From Isosphaeraceae bacterium (GTDB lineage: Bacteria; Planctomycetota; Planctomycetia; Isosphaerales; Isosphaeraceae), in NCBI GenBank assembly GCA_021324445.1, contig JAJPJC010000403.1:1-34026 (forward strand): 34,026 nucleotides of DNA, read 5' to 3'. A program made the translations under genes and the position numbers. Below, in pieces: positions 13,389 to 22,109 of this stretch. Within the stretch, counting starts at the first letter, position 1. Every line of letters starts with the position of its first letter. The notes below the pieces were generated by a model. The model did not search any database. It saw only the letters and a list, made by a program, of their open reading frames with translations, and was not told the DNA's origin.

Positions 13389-15407
13389 ATGGATGCCACG
13401 ACTCGACGGGACCGGGTCCGGTTGGCCCTCGTCCTCGTCGCCTCGGTGAGTTGCGGGATCGAGACGACCGGCGACTCGTGTCCCTCGCCGGGAGCGGCCT
13501 TGCGCGCAGTCGGCCGGCGGTTGAGTCGATCGTGGTCCGAGGCCGCCCTGAGCGCCCTGGCGAGGCGGGGCGGGGCGATCGTGGACCAGCTCCAACCCGG
13601 GGAACGGGCGGCCCTGGGGCAGGGCTACCTCCGCTTCGAGGCCGACCGGCCGGTCATCGTGGATGTGGCGGTCCCGATCGATTCGGTCCCGTTCTGGTTA
13701 GCCGACCGGGGTTTCCGGCCGACGCCCGTGTGGCTCCGCAATCCCGATGCGACCTGGCGGCTCTACCGGCGGACCTTCGCTCGCGGTCCGATCGGGCTGG
13801 GGGTCAATGGCCTGGATCGGGCGCCCCCGGCCCACTACGTGGTCTTCATCCGGCCGCTCGCGGAGCGCTCGACCGCGGAAGGTCCCCCGCCGCTGATCCG
13901 GCTCGATCCGGGCGCGTCGGAATCTTGGCGAATGACCGTAGCTCGACCGGGGCTCAGCGCCGCCTGGGATGCGTCGCGGCCGTTCGAGCGACTTCCCAAG
14001 GAGCTGAGCAAGGCCATCGTGCTCCAGGCGGCCCACGCCCAACGTCATGCCACCCTGTTGGCTTCCGGTCGTGTCTGGAAGACGCACGTGGTCTCCGGTC
14101 CTCAGCCCGATCAGGTCGCCATCGCCTTCGGTGGCGACCCGGCCCGGGAGCTGGTCTGGACGTGGCGGACCGCCCCCGAGGTCGAGTGGACCGCCATCCG
14201 CATCGTCCGGGCACCCGCCCACGGCGGCCGTGGACCGGCTCCCGAGGAGCCCGATCCCACATGCCGGCAGGTGCGCGTGGTAGAGGGGGACTCGACCTGC
14301 GTGGAAGTCCCCAACGTGGTGAATGATCCGGTCATCCGCCGGCACCACGTCGTGGTCCGCGGCCTGGAGCCGGATTCGGCCTATGTCTACGCCCTGGGGG
14401 TCAAACCGCCGCGCGGATTTGGACCGTGGAGGGCGGTCAAGACCGCCCCGGACCGGGGGCGTCCGACCCGTTTCCTCTACCTGGGGGACGCCCAGACCGG
14501 ACTCGAACGCTGGGGGCGCCTGCTCGAGACGGCCGTGAGGCGACACCCCGATATTGATTTCCTCGTCATGGCCGGCGACCTGGTCGACCGCGGCAACGAA
14601 CGGACGAACTGGGACCACTTCTTCCTGCGGGCGGCCGGAGTCTTCGACCGCGTCCCCTTGATGACCTGCGCGGGAAACCACGAGTACCTGGATGCCGGCC
14701 CCCGGCTCTACCGCGCGTTCTTCGAGCTGCCGCACAATGGCCCGGCGGACACGGATCCGGATTTGGTCTACTCCTTCGAGTCGGGTGATGCCTGTTTCGC
14801 AGTGCTCGACAGCACGCCCGCCGTGTGTGATCCGGCCGCCGCGCGCCGGCAAGCCGAATGGCTGGACCACACGTTCACGAGGACGCGCGCGACCTGGAAG
14901 CTCGCCATGTTCCACCACCCGGTCTACCCGTCCCACCCCTGGCGCGATACGCCGGCCCTCCGCGAGCACTGGGTCCCGGTCTTCGACAAGCATCAGGTCG
15001 ATCTGGTTCTTCAGGGGCACGACCACGCCTATCTCCGGACCTACCCTCTCCGTGCCCACCACCGCACCGGGCCGGGCCAGGGGACGGTCTACGTCATCGC
15101 CGTCTCGGGCGACAAGTACGTCGACCCGGCCCGCCGCGACTACGGCGCGGTGCACTACGCGGGCGTCTCGACCTATCAGACGATCGACATCGACACAGCC
15201 CCCCACCGGCTCACGTATCGCGCCTGGACCGAGGACGGCCGGATCCTCGACCAGTTCCGGCTCGAGAAGCCCTGTCGGCAGGAGCCGTTGCGGGCACCGG
15301 GTCGAGCGACATCGTCTTGCCCTTGCCTCAGTTACCGGGGGATGGATCCTGTTGGCTGTGGCAAGTCGTCTGGCCAGGGCCATTCGGAAGCGTTCAGCTC
15401 GGATTAG
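13389..15407 (+). CDS. Exported purple-acid-phosphatase-like metallophosphoesterase
   Basis: A 672-residue protein. The N-terminus (RVRLALVLVASVSCGIETTG) looks like an export signal, possibly a lipoprotein signal with Cys22, although the lipobox is poor. Residues about 25-230 are an unassigned domain; about 235-355 resemble the fibronectin-like domain before the catalytic core of purple acid phosphatases. The metallophosphoesterase motifs follow in order: GDAQTG (Asp367), GDLVDRG (Asp397), GNHE (Asn430-His431), HHPVYPS and GHDHAYLRTYP (His544, His546), a full set of dimetal ligands. It should hydrolyse phosphate esters outside the cytoplasm. The last ~45 residues are Cys/Ser-rich and unlike the family, possibly a lineage-specific tail or read past the ancestral end. 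It is preceded by a 20-base palindrome. Confidence 0.88.
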   Translation: MDATTRRDRVRLALVLVASVSCGIETTGDSCPSPGAALRAVGRRLSRSWSEAALSALARRGGAIVDQLQPGERAALGQGYLRFEADRPVIVDVAVPIDSVPFWLADRGFRPTPVWLRNPDATWRLYRRTFARGPIGLGVNGLDRAPPAHYVVFIRPLAERSTAEGPPPLIRLDPGASESWRMTVARPGLSAAWDASRPFERLPKELSKAIVLQAAHAQRHATLLASGRVWKTHVVSGPQPDQVAIAFGGDPARELVWTWRTAPEVEWTAIRIVRAPAHGGRGPAPEEPDPTCRQVRVVEGDSTCVEVPNVVNDPVIRRHHVVVRGLEPDSAYVYALGVKPPRGFGPWRAVKTAPDRGRPTRFLYLGDAQTGLERWGRLLETAVRRHPDIDFLVMAGDLVDRGNERTNWDHFFLRAAGVFDRVPLMTCAGNHEYLDAGPRLYRAFFELPHNGPADTDPDLVYSFESGDACFAVLDSTPAVCDPAAARRQAEWLDHTFTRTRATWKLAMFHHPVYPSHPWRDTPALREHWVPVFDKHQVDLVLQGHDHAYLRTYPLRAHHRTGPGQGTVYVIAVSGDKYVDPARRDYGAVHYAGVSTYQTIDIDTAPHRLTYRAWTEDGRILDQFRLEKPCRQEPLRAPGRATSSCPCLSYRGMDPVGCGKSSGQGHSEAFSSD

Positions 15408-15454
15408 ACAGACGTTCAGATTCCATCGATCAATCCCTGCCAGGAGCGGTGCGC

Positions 15455-16288
15455 ATGAGCGAGCACTCCGCGATCGAATGGACCGACGCAACATGGAATC
15501 CCGTTAGGGGTTGTACAAAGATTACCCCGGGGTGCGAGCGGTGTTACGCTGAGACGTTCGCCGAGCGCTTCCGCGGCGTGCCGGGCCACCCCTACGAGCA
15601 CGGGTTCGACCTCCGGCTGGTGCCCGAGAAGCTGGCGGAGCCGTTGCGGTGGAAATCCGCCAAGATGGTCTTCGTCAACTCCATGAGCGATCTTTTCCAC
15701 AAGGATGTGCCCGACGATTACGTCGAGGCGGTCGGCCGCGTGATGGAACGGGCCGACTGGCACACCTACCAGGTGCTGACCAAGCGGTCGTCCCGGATGC
15801 GGGATATGCTCGGCACGCGGCTGCAATTCGCGGCCGGGCTGCCGCACATCTGGTGGGGCGTCAGCGTCGAGGATCGGGCCCATGGCCTGGTGCGGATCAG
15901 GCACCTCCAGCAGGCGCCGGCGGCCGTCCGGTTCCTGTCCATCGAGCCGCTGCTGGAGGACCTCGGCGAGATCGACCTGGCGGGGATTCACTGGGTGATC
16001 GTCGGCGGTGAGAGCGGCGCCGGGGCCAGGCCGATGGAGAAAGACTGGGTGGTCTCGATCCGCGATCAGTGCCAGCGGGCCCGGGTGCCCTTCTTCTTCA
16101 AGCAGTGGGGCGGGGTCCGGAAGAGCAAGGCGGGTCGCGTGCTGGACGGGAAGACCTACGACGAACGCCCGAACCGCGTGGAGCGGCCGGTCCTGGAGAA
16201 CACCAGGCGCATGGCGGACATCGCCGAGATCGAGGCGTTGTATCAGCCGGCCGGCCGGCCTCCGGAACCCTTGCTCTTCCCGGGGTAA
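15455..16288 (+). CDS. DUF5131 (phage Gp37/Gp68-type) three-Cys-motif protein
   Basis: A 277-residue protein that starts at ATG 15455 with AGGAGC just upstream. IEWTDATWNPVRGC at 7-20 leads into the three-cysteine motif C20-x6-C27-x2-C30-Y31, which defines the family once called phage protein Gp37/Gp68. FVNSMSDLFH, VLTKRS, WWGVSVED, RFLSIEPLLEDL and VIVGGESGAGARPM are the remaining conserved blocks; the last two suggest a TIM-barrel-like enzyme. The cysteine cluster suggests bound metal, perhaps an Fe-S cluster, but no reaction is known to me. In many genomes it neighbours a 'three-Cys-motif partner' (TcmP) gene; none is visible here. It ends in a proline-rich tail. Family assignment is secure, function open. 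Confidence 0.88.
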   Translation: MSEHSAIEWTDATWNPVRGCTKITPGCERCYAETFAERFRGVPGHPYEHGFDLRLVPEKLAEPLRWKSAKMVFVNSMSDLFHKDVPDDYVEAVGRVMERADWHTYQVLTKRSSRMRDMLGTRLQFAAGLPHIWWGVSVEDRAHGLVRIRHLQQAPAAVRFLSIEPLLEDLGEIDLAGIHWVIVGGESGAGARPMEKDWVVSIRDQCQRARVPFFFKQWGGVRKSKAGRVLDGKTYDERPNRVERPVLENTRRMADIAEIEALYQPAGRPPEPLLFPG

Positions 16289-16360
16289 CAGGCCGCGGGT
16301 TTGCAGATTCGCTGTTAAACTATCCTCGGATGACAAGCCGCGTAAGCCGGGAGCCAGCCG

Positions 16361-16963
16361 ATGAGTAGTGCGATCCTCAATGGTGGCCAGCTACAGACGA
16401 AACAGGCGTCCTTCGATCTGTCGATGGAGACGGACGAGGCTCTCTACGAATTCATCGATGGTCAGCGAGTGGAGATGCCGCCGATGAGTATCCGCGCCGT
16501 GACCGTGGTCGGGCGGCTCTTCGCTCAGCTCAACTGGTTCGCAGCGTCGAATCGCCTCGGCGAGGCATTCATCGAGATGCTGATCGCAGTGCCGGTGCCC
16601 GATGACGAGGGTCGGAACCGGCGCCCCGACGTCTGCTTTATCAGCGCTTCCGCATTGGCAACCGCGGCCCCCGAAGACCCGGATGCCAACGCATGGAAGG
16701 TTGTGCCGGACCTGGCGGTCGAGGTGACCAGCCCCAGCGACCGTGCCGAGGACCAGCGGGAAAAGGTCGTGGAATACCTCCGGCTCGGCGTTCGCTGTGT
16801 CTGGGTGGTGTATCCCAAGCTCCGGGTCGTCGACGTCTACGAATCCTCGGGGACCGTTCGCACCTTTGGTCCCGACGGCAACTTGCCCGGCGACCCGGTC
16901 CTGCCCGGGCTTGAGGTGAATCTCGGGGAGTTGTTCAGCCCGATCGGTTCGCCGCGGGGATAA
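16361..16963 (+). CDS. Uma2-family (DUF820) PD-(D/E)XK nuclease-fold protein
   Basis: A 200-residue protein of the Uma2 family, which is strongly expanded in Planctomycetes and Cyanobacteria. The nuclease-fold residues are visible: Glu30 in YEFIDGQRVEM, Asp90 in RRPDVCFIS, Glu121 in PDLAVEVTSPSD and Lys135 in EKVVEYLRLGVRCVWVV. The whole PD-(D/E)XK core is therefore intact. The biological target of this family is not established; it is often called a putative restriction endonuclease without proof. It lies 72 bases after the DUF5131 gene on the same strand and converges on recA, separated by a strong hairpin. No Shine-Dalgarno is convincing; ATG 16361 is the first start and gives the typical family length. 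Confidence 0.88.
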   Translation: MSSAILNGGQLQTKQASFDLSMETDEALYEFIDGQRVEMPPMSIRAVTVVGRLFAQLNWFAASNRLGEAFIEMLIAVPVPDDEGRNRRPDVCFISASALATAAPEDPDANAWKVVPDLAVEVTSPSDRAEDQREKVVEYLRLGVRCVWVVYPKLRVVDVYESSGTVRTFGPDGNLPGDPVLPGLEVNLGELFSPIGSPRG

Positions 16964-16969
16964 CCGAGA

Positions 16970-17007
16970 GACCCGCTCGCGTCCCGTTTCCGGGACGGCG
17001 GCGGGTC
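16970..17007. terminator. Bidirectional terminator hairpin between uma2-like gene and recA
   Basis: A nested inverted repeat: outer arms GACCCGC (16970-16976) and GCGGGTC (17001-17007), inner arms CGTCCCG (16980-16986) and CGGGACG (16991-16997) around TTTC. It lies between two convergent genes, so it can stop or protect both transcripts. There is no T-run. Confidence 0.6.
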
Positions 17008-17040
17008 GCACGCAATTCGGCAAGGGTCCCGTTCCGGACG

Positions 17041-18120
<1,080 letters not shown>

Positions 18121-18152
18121 GGCGATCGCTCCTCCGGCCTGGATCTGGGTTA

Positions 18153-18166
18153 TGTACGGCCGAACA
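18153..18166. promoter_or_regulatory. Near-palindromic candidate LexA/SOS operator of recA
   Basis: TGTACGGCCGAACA matches its reverse complement at 12 of 14 positions (TGTnCGGCCGnACA). It covers the predicted transcript start of recA, just downstream of the -10 element, where a repressor would block initiation. It holds GAAC/GTaC half-sites as in several LexA boxes, but the planctomycete consensus is not known to me. Confidence 0.4.
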
Positions 18167-18168
18167 CT

Positions 18169-18198
18169 AGATTAGCATGCGCGGCCTGCGTATGTCAA
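18169..18198 (-). promoter_or_regulatory. recA promoter
   Basis: Read on the minus strand: TTGACA (18198-18193), an 18-base spacer and TAATCT (18174-18169). The -35 hexamer overlaps the thpR stop codon, so recA transcription starts inside the end of the preceding gene. It predicts a leader of about 42 bases. Confidence 0.65.
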
Positions 18199-18794
18199 GT
18201 CGAGGACTCGGTTTTCTCGCCCTGGAGCCGCGCCCGGCCGAGCGGTGCGTAGGCGGGACCCCCGGGTCCGAGCGTCGAGGCGAAGGTCACGACCTCGACG
18301 ACCGGGAACGAGCCGGCGGACCAGTCCTGGCGGCGCTGGAGGATCTCGGTCAGGTCGCATCCGGTCCCACGATCGGACTTGATCCGTCCCAGGGTGAAGT
18401 GGGGATGGAACCTCGGATCATCGCTGCGATAGCCGGCGCGGGTGGCCGCCTGGACGACCGCGGCGCGCAACTCATTCAAGGCTAGCGGATCGGCCGCGGT
18501 CGCCCCGGCCCAGACCACCCGCGGCTTCCTCGGGCTGGGAAAGGCGCCGAGGCCCGTGACCTGGAGCTCGAACCGCTCGAACGGCTCGGCGGCCGCGGCG
18601 ACGACCCGGCAGAGCTCGTTGAGATCGCGATTCCGGACGTCACCCAGGAAGGCCAAGGTGAGATGGAACGGTGAGCTGGCCGTCCACCGGCAGCCGGGGA
18701 CCTCCGGGGCTAACTCGGCCTGGAGCCGCGCGAGCCGCTCCCCGACCGACTGCGGGACCGGGATGGCGATGAACGTCCGGGTGGTCTCACGCAT
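18195..18794 (-). CDS. thpR: RNA 2',3'-cyclic phosphodiesterase (ThpR/LigT)
   Basis: A 199-residue 2H-phosphoesterase. The two catalytic HxTx motifs are HLTL at 44-47 and HFTL at 132-135, each in its usual context (SPFHLTLAFLGDV and DPRFHPHFTLGRIK). TRTFIAIPVP at the N-terminus is typical of the ThpR/LigT branch. The enzyme opens 2',3'-cyclic phosphates of RNA ends, releasing 2'-phosphate, in the cytoplasm. The length is normal and both histidines are present, so it should be active. It lies between the small anchored protein gene (50 bases upstream) and recA (74 bases downstream). No strong ribosome site precedes ATG 18794. Confidence 0.92.
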   Translation of the reverse strand: MRETTRTFIAIPVPQSVGERLARLQAELAPEVPGCRWTASSPFHLTLAFLGDVRNRDLNELCRVVAAAAEPFERFELQVTGLGAFPSPRKPRVVWAGATAADPLALNELRAAVVQAATRAGYRSDDPRFHPHFTLGRIKSDRGTGCDLTEILQRRQDWSAGSFPVVEVVTFASTLGPGGPAYAPLGRARLQGEKTESST

Positions 18795-18844
18795 CGTGGT
18801 GGTCTCGCGACCAGGCTTTCTCTACTCCTGTCACTGGCCACTTG

Positions 18845-19294
18845 TCACTTGACCGGTTCCATTCCGTCTCGGATCCATCGTCTGATCCGATCTTCGAGGG
18901 TTTCGCGATCGGCCAGGGGGTCGTCATCCATGAACCGCTCGACCTCGTTGGGCTTGACGACCAGCACCAGCTTGAGGCCATCCCGGCGAATCTGAGCGGG
19001 GTCGAAGTCGGGGACCTGGAACCCCGCCAGGCCGTTGCCTTTCTGCTTGAAGTCGAGGCGGAGCAGCCCCTTCGGGCCGGCGCTCAGCCAGACCTGGGTG
19101 GACTGGCCGGCGGGAAGCCGGCCCACCGCGACCCGGGTGCCCGCATAACTCACGATCAGGTCCTCGATCGCTCCGTCCCCCTTGTTGGTGATCTGCACGC
19201 ACGATTTGGGAGCGACCCATTGACGGACCGTCACCTCGGCTCCGACCAGGAGGACGGCCAGCGACGCAAGGAGGATCCAGCGGCGGCGCGACAT
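18845..19294 (-). CDS. Small membrane-anchored hypothetical protein
   Basis: A 149-residue protein. RRRWILLASLAVLLVGAEVTV (3-23) is a positively charged N-terminus followed by one hydrophobic segment, either an anchor or an uncleaved signal, so the rest should face the periplasm. The remainder (CVQITNKGDGAIEDLIVSYA, VGRLPAGQSTQVWLSAGPKG, LKLVLVVKPNEVERFMDDDP) alternates short beta strands and reads as a compact beta sandwich, ending in an acidic/basic helix. I do not recognise a family. ATG 19294 lies 13 bases after the PfkB-type kinase stop; the longer in-frame extension into that gene is rejected. It is probably translated in one operon with gltX and the kinase. Confidence 0.75.
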   Translation of the reverse strand: MSRRRWILLASLAVLLVGAEVTVRQWVAPKSCVQITNKGDGAIEDLIVSYAGTRVAVGRLPAGQSTQVWLSAGPKGLLRLDFKQKGNGLAGFQVPDFDPAQIRRDGLKLVLVVKPNEVERFMDDDPLADRETLEDRIRRWIRDGMEPVK

Positions 19295-19307
19295 GGGACC
19301 TCGGGGT

Positions 19308-20294
19308 TCAGGATGTGGTCGGATCGCTCGTGAGTGAGTCGATCTCAGGGGTTGCGCCGAAGTTCTCCCGGTAACGGTCCCGGAACTCCGCGAGCGTGTA
19401 GGAGTGTCCCTGCGGTCCACGATGCTCGATGGCGTAAACCGCCGTCAGTGCGGCCACGCGCCCGACCACCGGCCAGGGCCAGCCGCGCTTCAGACCCAGG
19501 ACGAAGCCGGCGCGGAAGGCGTCGCCGGCCCCCGTCGGGTCGACGACCTGCCGGGGGCGGGCCGGCGGGATCTCGAACTCCTCATGCTCGGATAATTGTT
19601 CGACTGTGATCAAGGCGCCGGCCTCGCCGCGGGTCATGACCGTGATGGGCACCATCCGCCGCAGCTCGGCTTCGCCCATCCCCAGTTTCTCGGCCATCAT
19701 GCCGAATTCATAGTCGTTGCCGGCCAGAATCCGCGCACCCCGGCACCCCGTCTCAAGGTCGGCGCGCTCTAACCGGGGCAACTGCATCGACGGGTCATAG
19801 AGATAGGGAATCCCCGCCTGGATGCACTCGGCCGTGTATCGATTCATCGCGGCCGGATCGTTCGGCGCGATCACGACGAGGTCTTGCCGCGAGACGCCCG
19901 AGCCGTTGAGGGACAGCGACGACGCCTGCGTCATGGCGCCCGGGTAGAACGCCGTGATCTGGTTGTCCTGCAAGTCGGTGTTGATGAAACAGGAGGCGGT
20001 GTGGTCGCCGGCGACAACCTTGATGGCCCGGCAGTCCACCCCGTGGGACTCCAGCCAGGCCCGATACTCGGAGAAGTCCTCGCCCACGCTGCCGACCAGG
20101 ACCGGCCGCTCCTTCAAGAGGCCCAGGTTAAACGCGATGTTCGCCCCGGTGCCGCCGCGCAGCCGCGTCAACGAGTCGACCAGGAACGACACGCTCAGCA
20201 CGTGCATCTTCTCCGGCAGGATGTGGTCGCGGAACCGGCCGGGGAAGACCATGATGTAGTCGAACGCGATCGATCCGGTCACGAAAATGCGCAT
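19308..20294 (-). CDS. PfkB-family carbohydrate or nucleoside kinase
   Basis: A 328-residue ribokinase-fold enzyme. VTGSIAFDYIMVFPG at the N-terminus, RLRGGTGANIAFNLGLL (PfkB signature 1 region) and VVDPTGAGDAFRAGFVLGL (signature 2; DPTGAGD at 252-258 with catalytic Asp258 and the anion hole) are all intact. The N-terminus and overall form resemble the adenosine-kinase-like 'carbohydrate kinase family protein' of Cyanobacteria and Planctomycetes more than fructokinase. It phosphorylates a sugar or nucleoside with ATP in the cytoplasm; adenosine is my best guess for substrate, with low certainty. ATG 20294 has GAGGT about 8 bases upstream. Repeat C2 separates it from gltX. Confidence 0.9.
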   Translation of the reverse strand: MRIFVTGSIAFDYIMVFPGRFRDHILPEKMHVLSVSFLVDSLTRLRGGTGANIAFNLGLLKERPVLVGSVGEDFSEYRAWLESHGVDCRAIKVVAGDHTASCFINTDLQDNQITAFYPGAMTQASSLSLNGSGVSRQDLVVIAPNDPAAMNRYTAECIQAGIPYLYDPSMQLPRLERADLETGCRGARILAGNDYEFGMMAEKLGMGEAELRRMVPITVMTRGEAGALITVEQLSEHEEFEIPPARPRQVVDPTGAGDAFRAGFVLGLKRGWPWPVVGRVAALTAVYAIEHRGPQGHSYTLAEFRDRYRENFGATPEIDSLTSDPTTS

Positions 20295-20325
20295 GGATCA
20301 ACCTCGAGATGACGCCGGCAAGAAC

Positions 20326-20382
20326 GTGGGTCAGGCTTTCAGCCTGACATACTCGGAGCGTCCGGGTGAAAGCCTGACCTAC
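20326..20382. repeat. Family C palindromic repeat, copy C2
   Basis: The left arm GTGGGTCAGGCTTTCAGCCT (from 20326) and the right arm ending GCCTGACCTAC at 20382 are inverted copies of the C1/C3 arm. The left arm also folds on itself (GTCAGGCT-TTC-AGCCTGAC). Read on the minus strand, the element begins GTAGGTCAGG and its TAG is the gltX stop codon (20381-20379). Confidence 0.85.
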
Positions 20383-21881
20383 GGGGGTGAGGGTGAAGCT
20401 GCGTGAAGCATCTCCAGCGCCTGACCGATCCGCGCCCGGCAGGACTCGCGGCCAAGGATGACCAGGCAATCGTACAAGCCCGGTCCAACCCCCTGCCCCG
20501 TGACGGCCACCCGCAGGGGGTTGACGACGTCGCCCATCTTGCGACCGGTGCGTTCGGCATAGTCGTGCACGGCCTTCTCGAGGGTCGCTTCGTCGTAGGG
20601 ATCGGTCTGGGCGAGCACCTGGTCGAGTTCGGCCAGCATGGCCGGGACGCCCTGCTTGCGCAGTCGTTTCTTCACGGCGTCGGGGTCGTAGCCGGGGGTC
20701 TCGGTGAAGAAGAACCGGCCCAGCTTGAGGATGTCGGAGAACACCTTGAGCCGGTCGCCCAGGGCCACCAGGACCCGCTCGATCCGCGCTCGATCCGGAT
20801 CGGAGAGTGGTTCGGCGATCAGTCCCTCGCCTACCAGGAAGGGGAGGACGCCCTGGACCTTCCGCTCCAGGGAGGCCCTCTTCATCCACTCCCCCTCGAT
20901 CCAGAATAACTTATCCTGGTCGTGGCTGGCAGGGGCGCTGTGGACCCGATCGAGCGAGAATTTCTCGATCAACTCGTCGCGGGCGAAGATTTCCTGGGTG
21001 CCGTCGTAGCTCCAGCCCAGCCGGGCCAGGTAGTTCAGCAGGGCTTCCGGGAGATAGCCGCGTTCGATGTACTGGTGCAGGTAGACCAGGATGCCGAGCT
21101 TCTCGTACTCGGGGAGTTTCCGCTTGGACATCTTGGCGCGGGAGCCCGGCTCGGCGACGTAAGGGACGTGGGCGAAGGCCGGCAACGGGGCGCCCAGCGC
21201 CTCGAAGACCAGGAGCTGGGGGAAGGTGTTGGAGAGGTGCTCCTCGGCCCGGACGACGTGGGTGATCCCCATCTCGACGTCGTCGACGGCGCTGGCGAAG
21301 TTATAGAGCGGCGTGCCGTCGGGGCGAACGATGACGAAGTCGCCGATCTCCTCGGTGGCGAACGCGACATCGCCCTTGATGAGGTCGTGGACGACCAGGG
21401 TGCGGCCCAGGGGGACCTGGAACCGCAGGGCATAGGGCCGGCCCTCGGCTTCGAACTGCGCGGCCTGCTGGTCGGTGATCGGCGGGCGGCGAAACCGGTA
21501 AGCCCGCTTCTGCCGGTCGGCCGCGGCCTTCTCGGCGGCGCGTTCCTGTTCTGTGCTATAGTCCCGATAGACGTGCCCGGCCGCGAGCAATCGCTCGGCG
21601 GCCCGGCGGTAGATCTCCCAGCGCTGCGACTGGAAATACGGGCCGAACGCCCCGCCAAGCTCCGGCCCCTCATCCCAGTCGATCCCCAGCCAGCGGAACC
21701 CGTCGAGGATCCGTCGGAGCGCCTCCTCGACGTGCCGCTGCTGATCGGTATCGTCGATCCGCAGGATGAACTGGCCGCCATGATGCCGCGCCAGCAGCCA
21801 GTTGAACAAAGCCGTGCGCACGCCGCCGATGTGCAGGAATCCGGTCGGGCTTGGTGCGAATCGCGTCCGTAACTCACTCAT
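20379..21881 (-). CDS. gltX: Glutamyl-tRNA synthetase
   Basis: A 500-residue class I aminoacyl-tRNA synthetase that charges tRNA-Glu (and perhaps tRNA-Gln, if the organism uses the amidation route). FAPSPTGFLHIGG at 8-20 carries the HIGH-type motif (HIGG), and KMSKR at 250-254 the second ATP-binding motif. RIDDTDQQRH, DDVEMGITHVVRAEEHLSNT and LNYLARLGWS are conserved GluRS blocks. The cysteine zinc cluster found in some GluRS near residue 100 is absent (VYRDYSTEQE), as in many bacteria. The stop codon lies in repeat C2 and the ATG follows directly on repeat B2, so both ends of this essential gene border repeats. A good promoter lies just outside B2. Its last few residues (ASPSPP) look repeat-adjacent. 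Confidence 0.97.
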   Translation of the reverse strand: MSELRTRFAPSPTGFLHIGGVRTALFNWLLARHHGGQFILRIDDTDQQRHVEEALRRILDGFRWLGIDWDEGPELGGAFGPYFQSQRWEIYRRAAERLLAAGHVYRDYSTEQERAAEKAAADRQKRAYRFRRPPITDQQAAQFEAEGRPYALRFQVPLGRTLVVHDLIKGDVAFATEEIGDFVIVRPDGTPLYNFASAVDDVEMGITHVVRAEEHLSNTFPQLLVFEALGAPLPAFAHVPYVAEPGSRAKMSKRKLPEYEKLGILVYLHQYIERGYLPEALLNYLARLGWSYDGTQEIFARDELIEKFSLDRVHSAPASHDQDKLFWIEGEWMKRASLERKVQGVLPFLVGEGLIAEPLSDPDRARIERVLVALGDRLKVFSDILKLGRFFFTETPGYDPDAVKKRLRKQGVPAMLAELDQVLAQTDPYDEATLEKAVHDYAERTGRKMGDVVNPLRVAVTGQGVGPGLYDCLVILGRESCRARIGQALEMLHAASPSPP

Positions 21882-22052
21882 TGTCCGTTTGTCCGTGATC
21901 CGTGGTCCGTGGTCCGTCGTGGGAGCTCCCGCTCCTCTGCGCTGTCCGGGCCCTCTTCGAGTGCCTGATCTCTCGGGATCGGCTGGTCAGCCCGCGAAGC
22001 GAACCATGGACAACGGAGAACGGACCACGGACAAACGGACAAAAGGACAACG
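21882..22052. repeat. Family B palindromic repeat, copy B2 (gltX leader)
   Basis: Arms 21882-21918 (TGTCCGTTTGTCCGTGATCC then GTGGTCCGTGGTCCGTC) and 22003-22049 (CCATGGACAACGG... ending ACAAACGGACAAAAGGACA) are inverted. The interior aligns with B1 when both are read toward their downstream gene. Read on the minus strand, the element ends ACGGACAAACGGACA immediately followed by the gltX ATG. The transcript of the promoter at 22050-22078 would contain nearly the whole element as a long hairpin. Confidence 0.85.
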
Positions 22053-22078
22053 ATAGGGTCTTTGGCGGCGGCTGTCAA
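22050..22078 (-). promoter_or_regulatory. gltX promoter at the edge of repeat B2
   Basis: On the minus strand: TTGACA (22078-22073), 17-base spacer, TATCGT (22055-22050). The predicted start near 22043 lies within the outer arm of B2, giving a leader of about 160 bases that is almost all repeat. Confidence 0.6.
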
Positions 22079-22109
22079 CGGCCCCCTCGCGGTGAGCCGG
22101 GGTGCGAGT

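Noticed and set aside
13698..15494. A 598-residue minus-strand open frame opposite the phosphoesterase
   Set aside because: It has no recognisable domain, and the sense strand has a complete metallophosphoesterase motif set.
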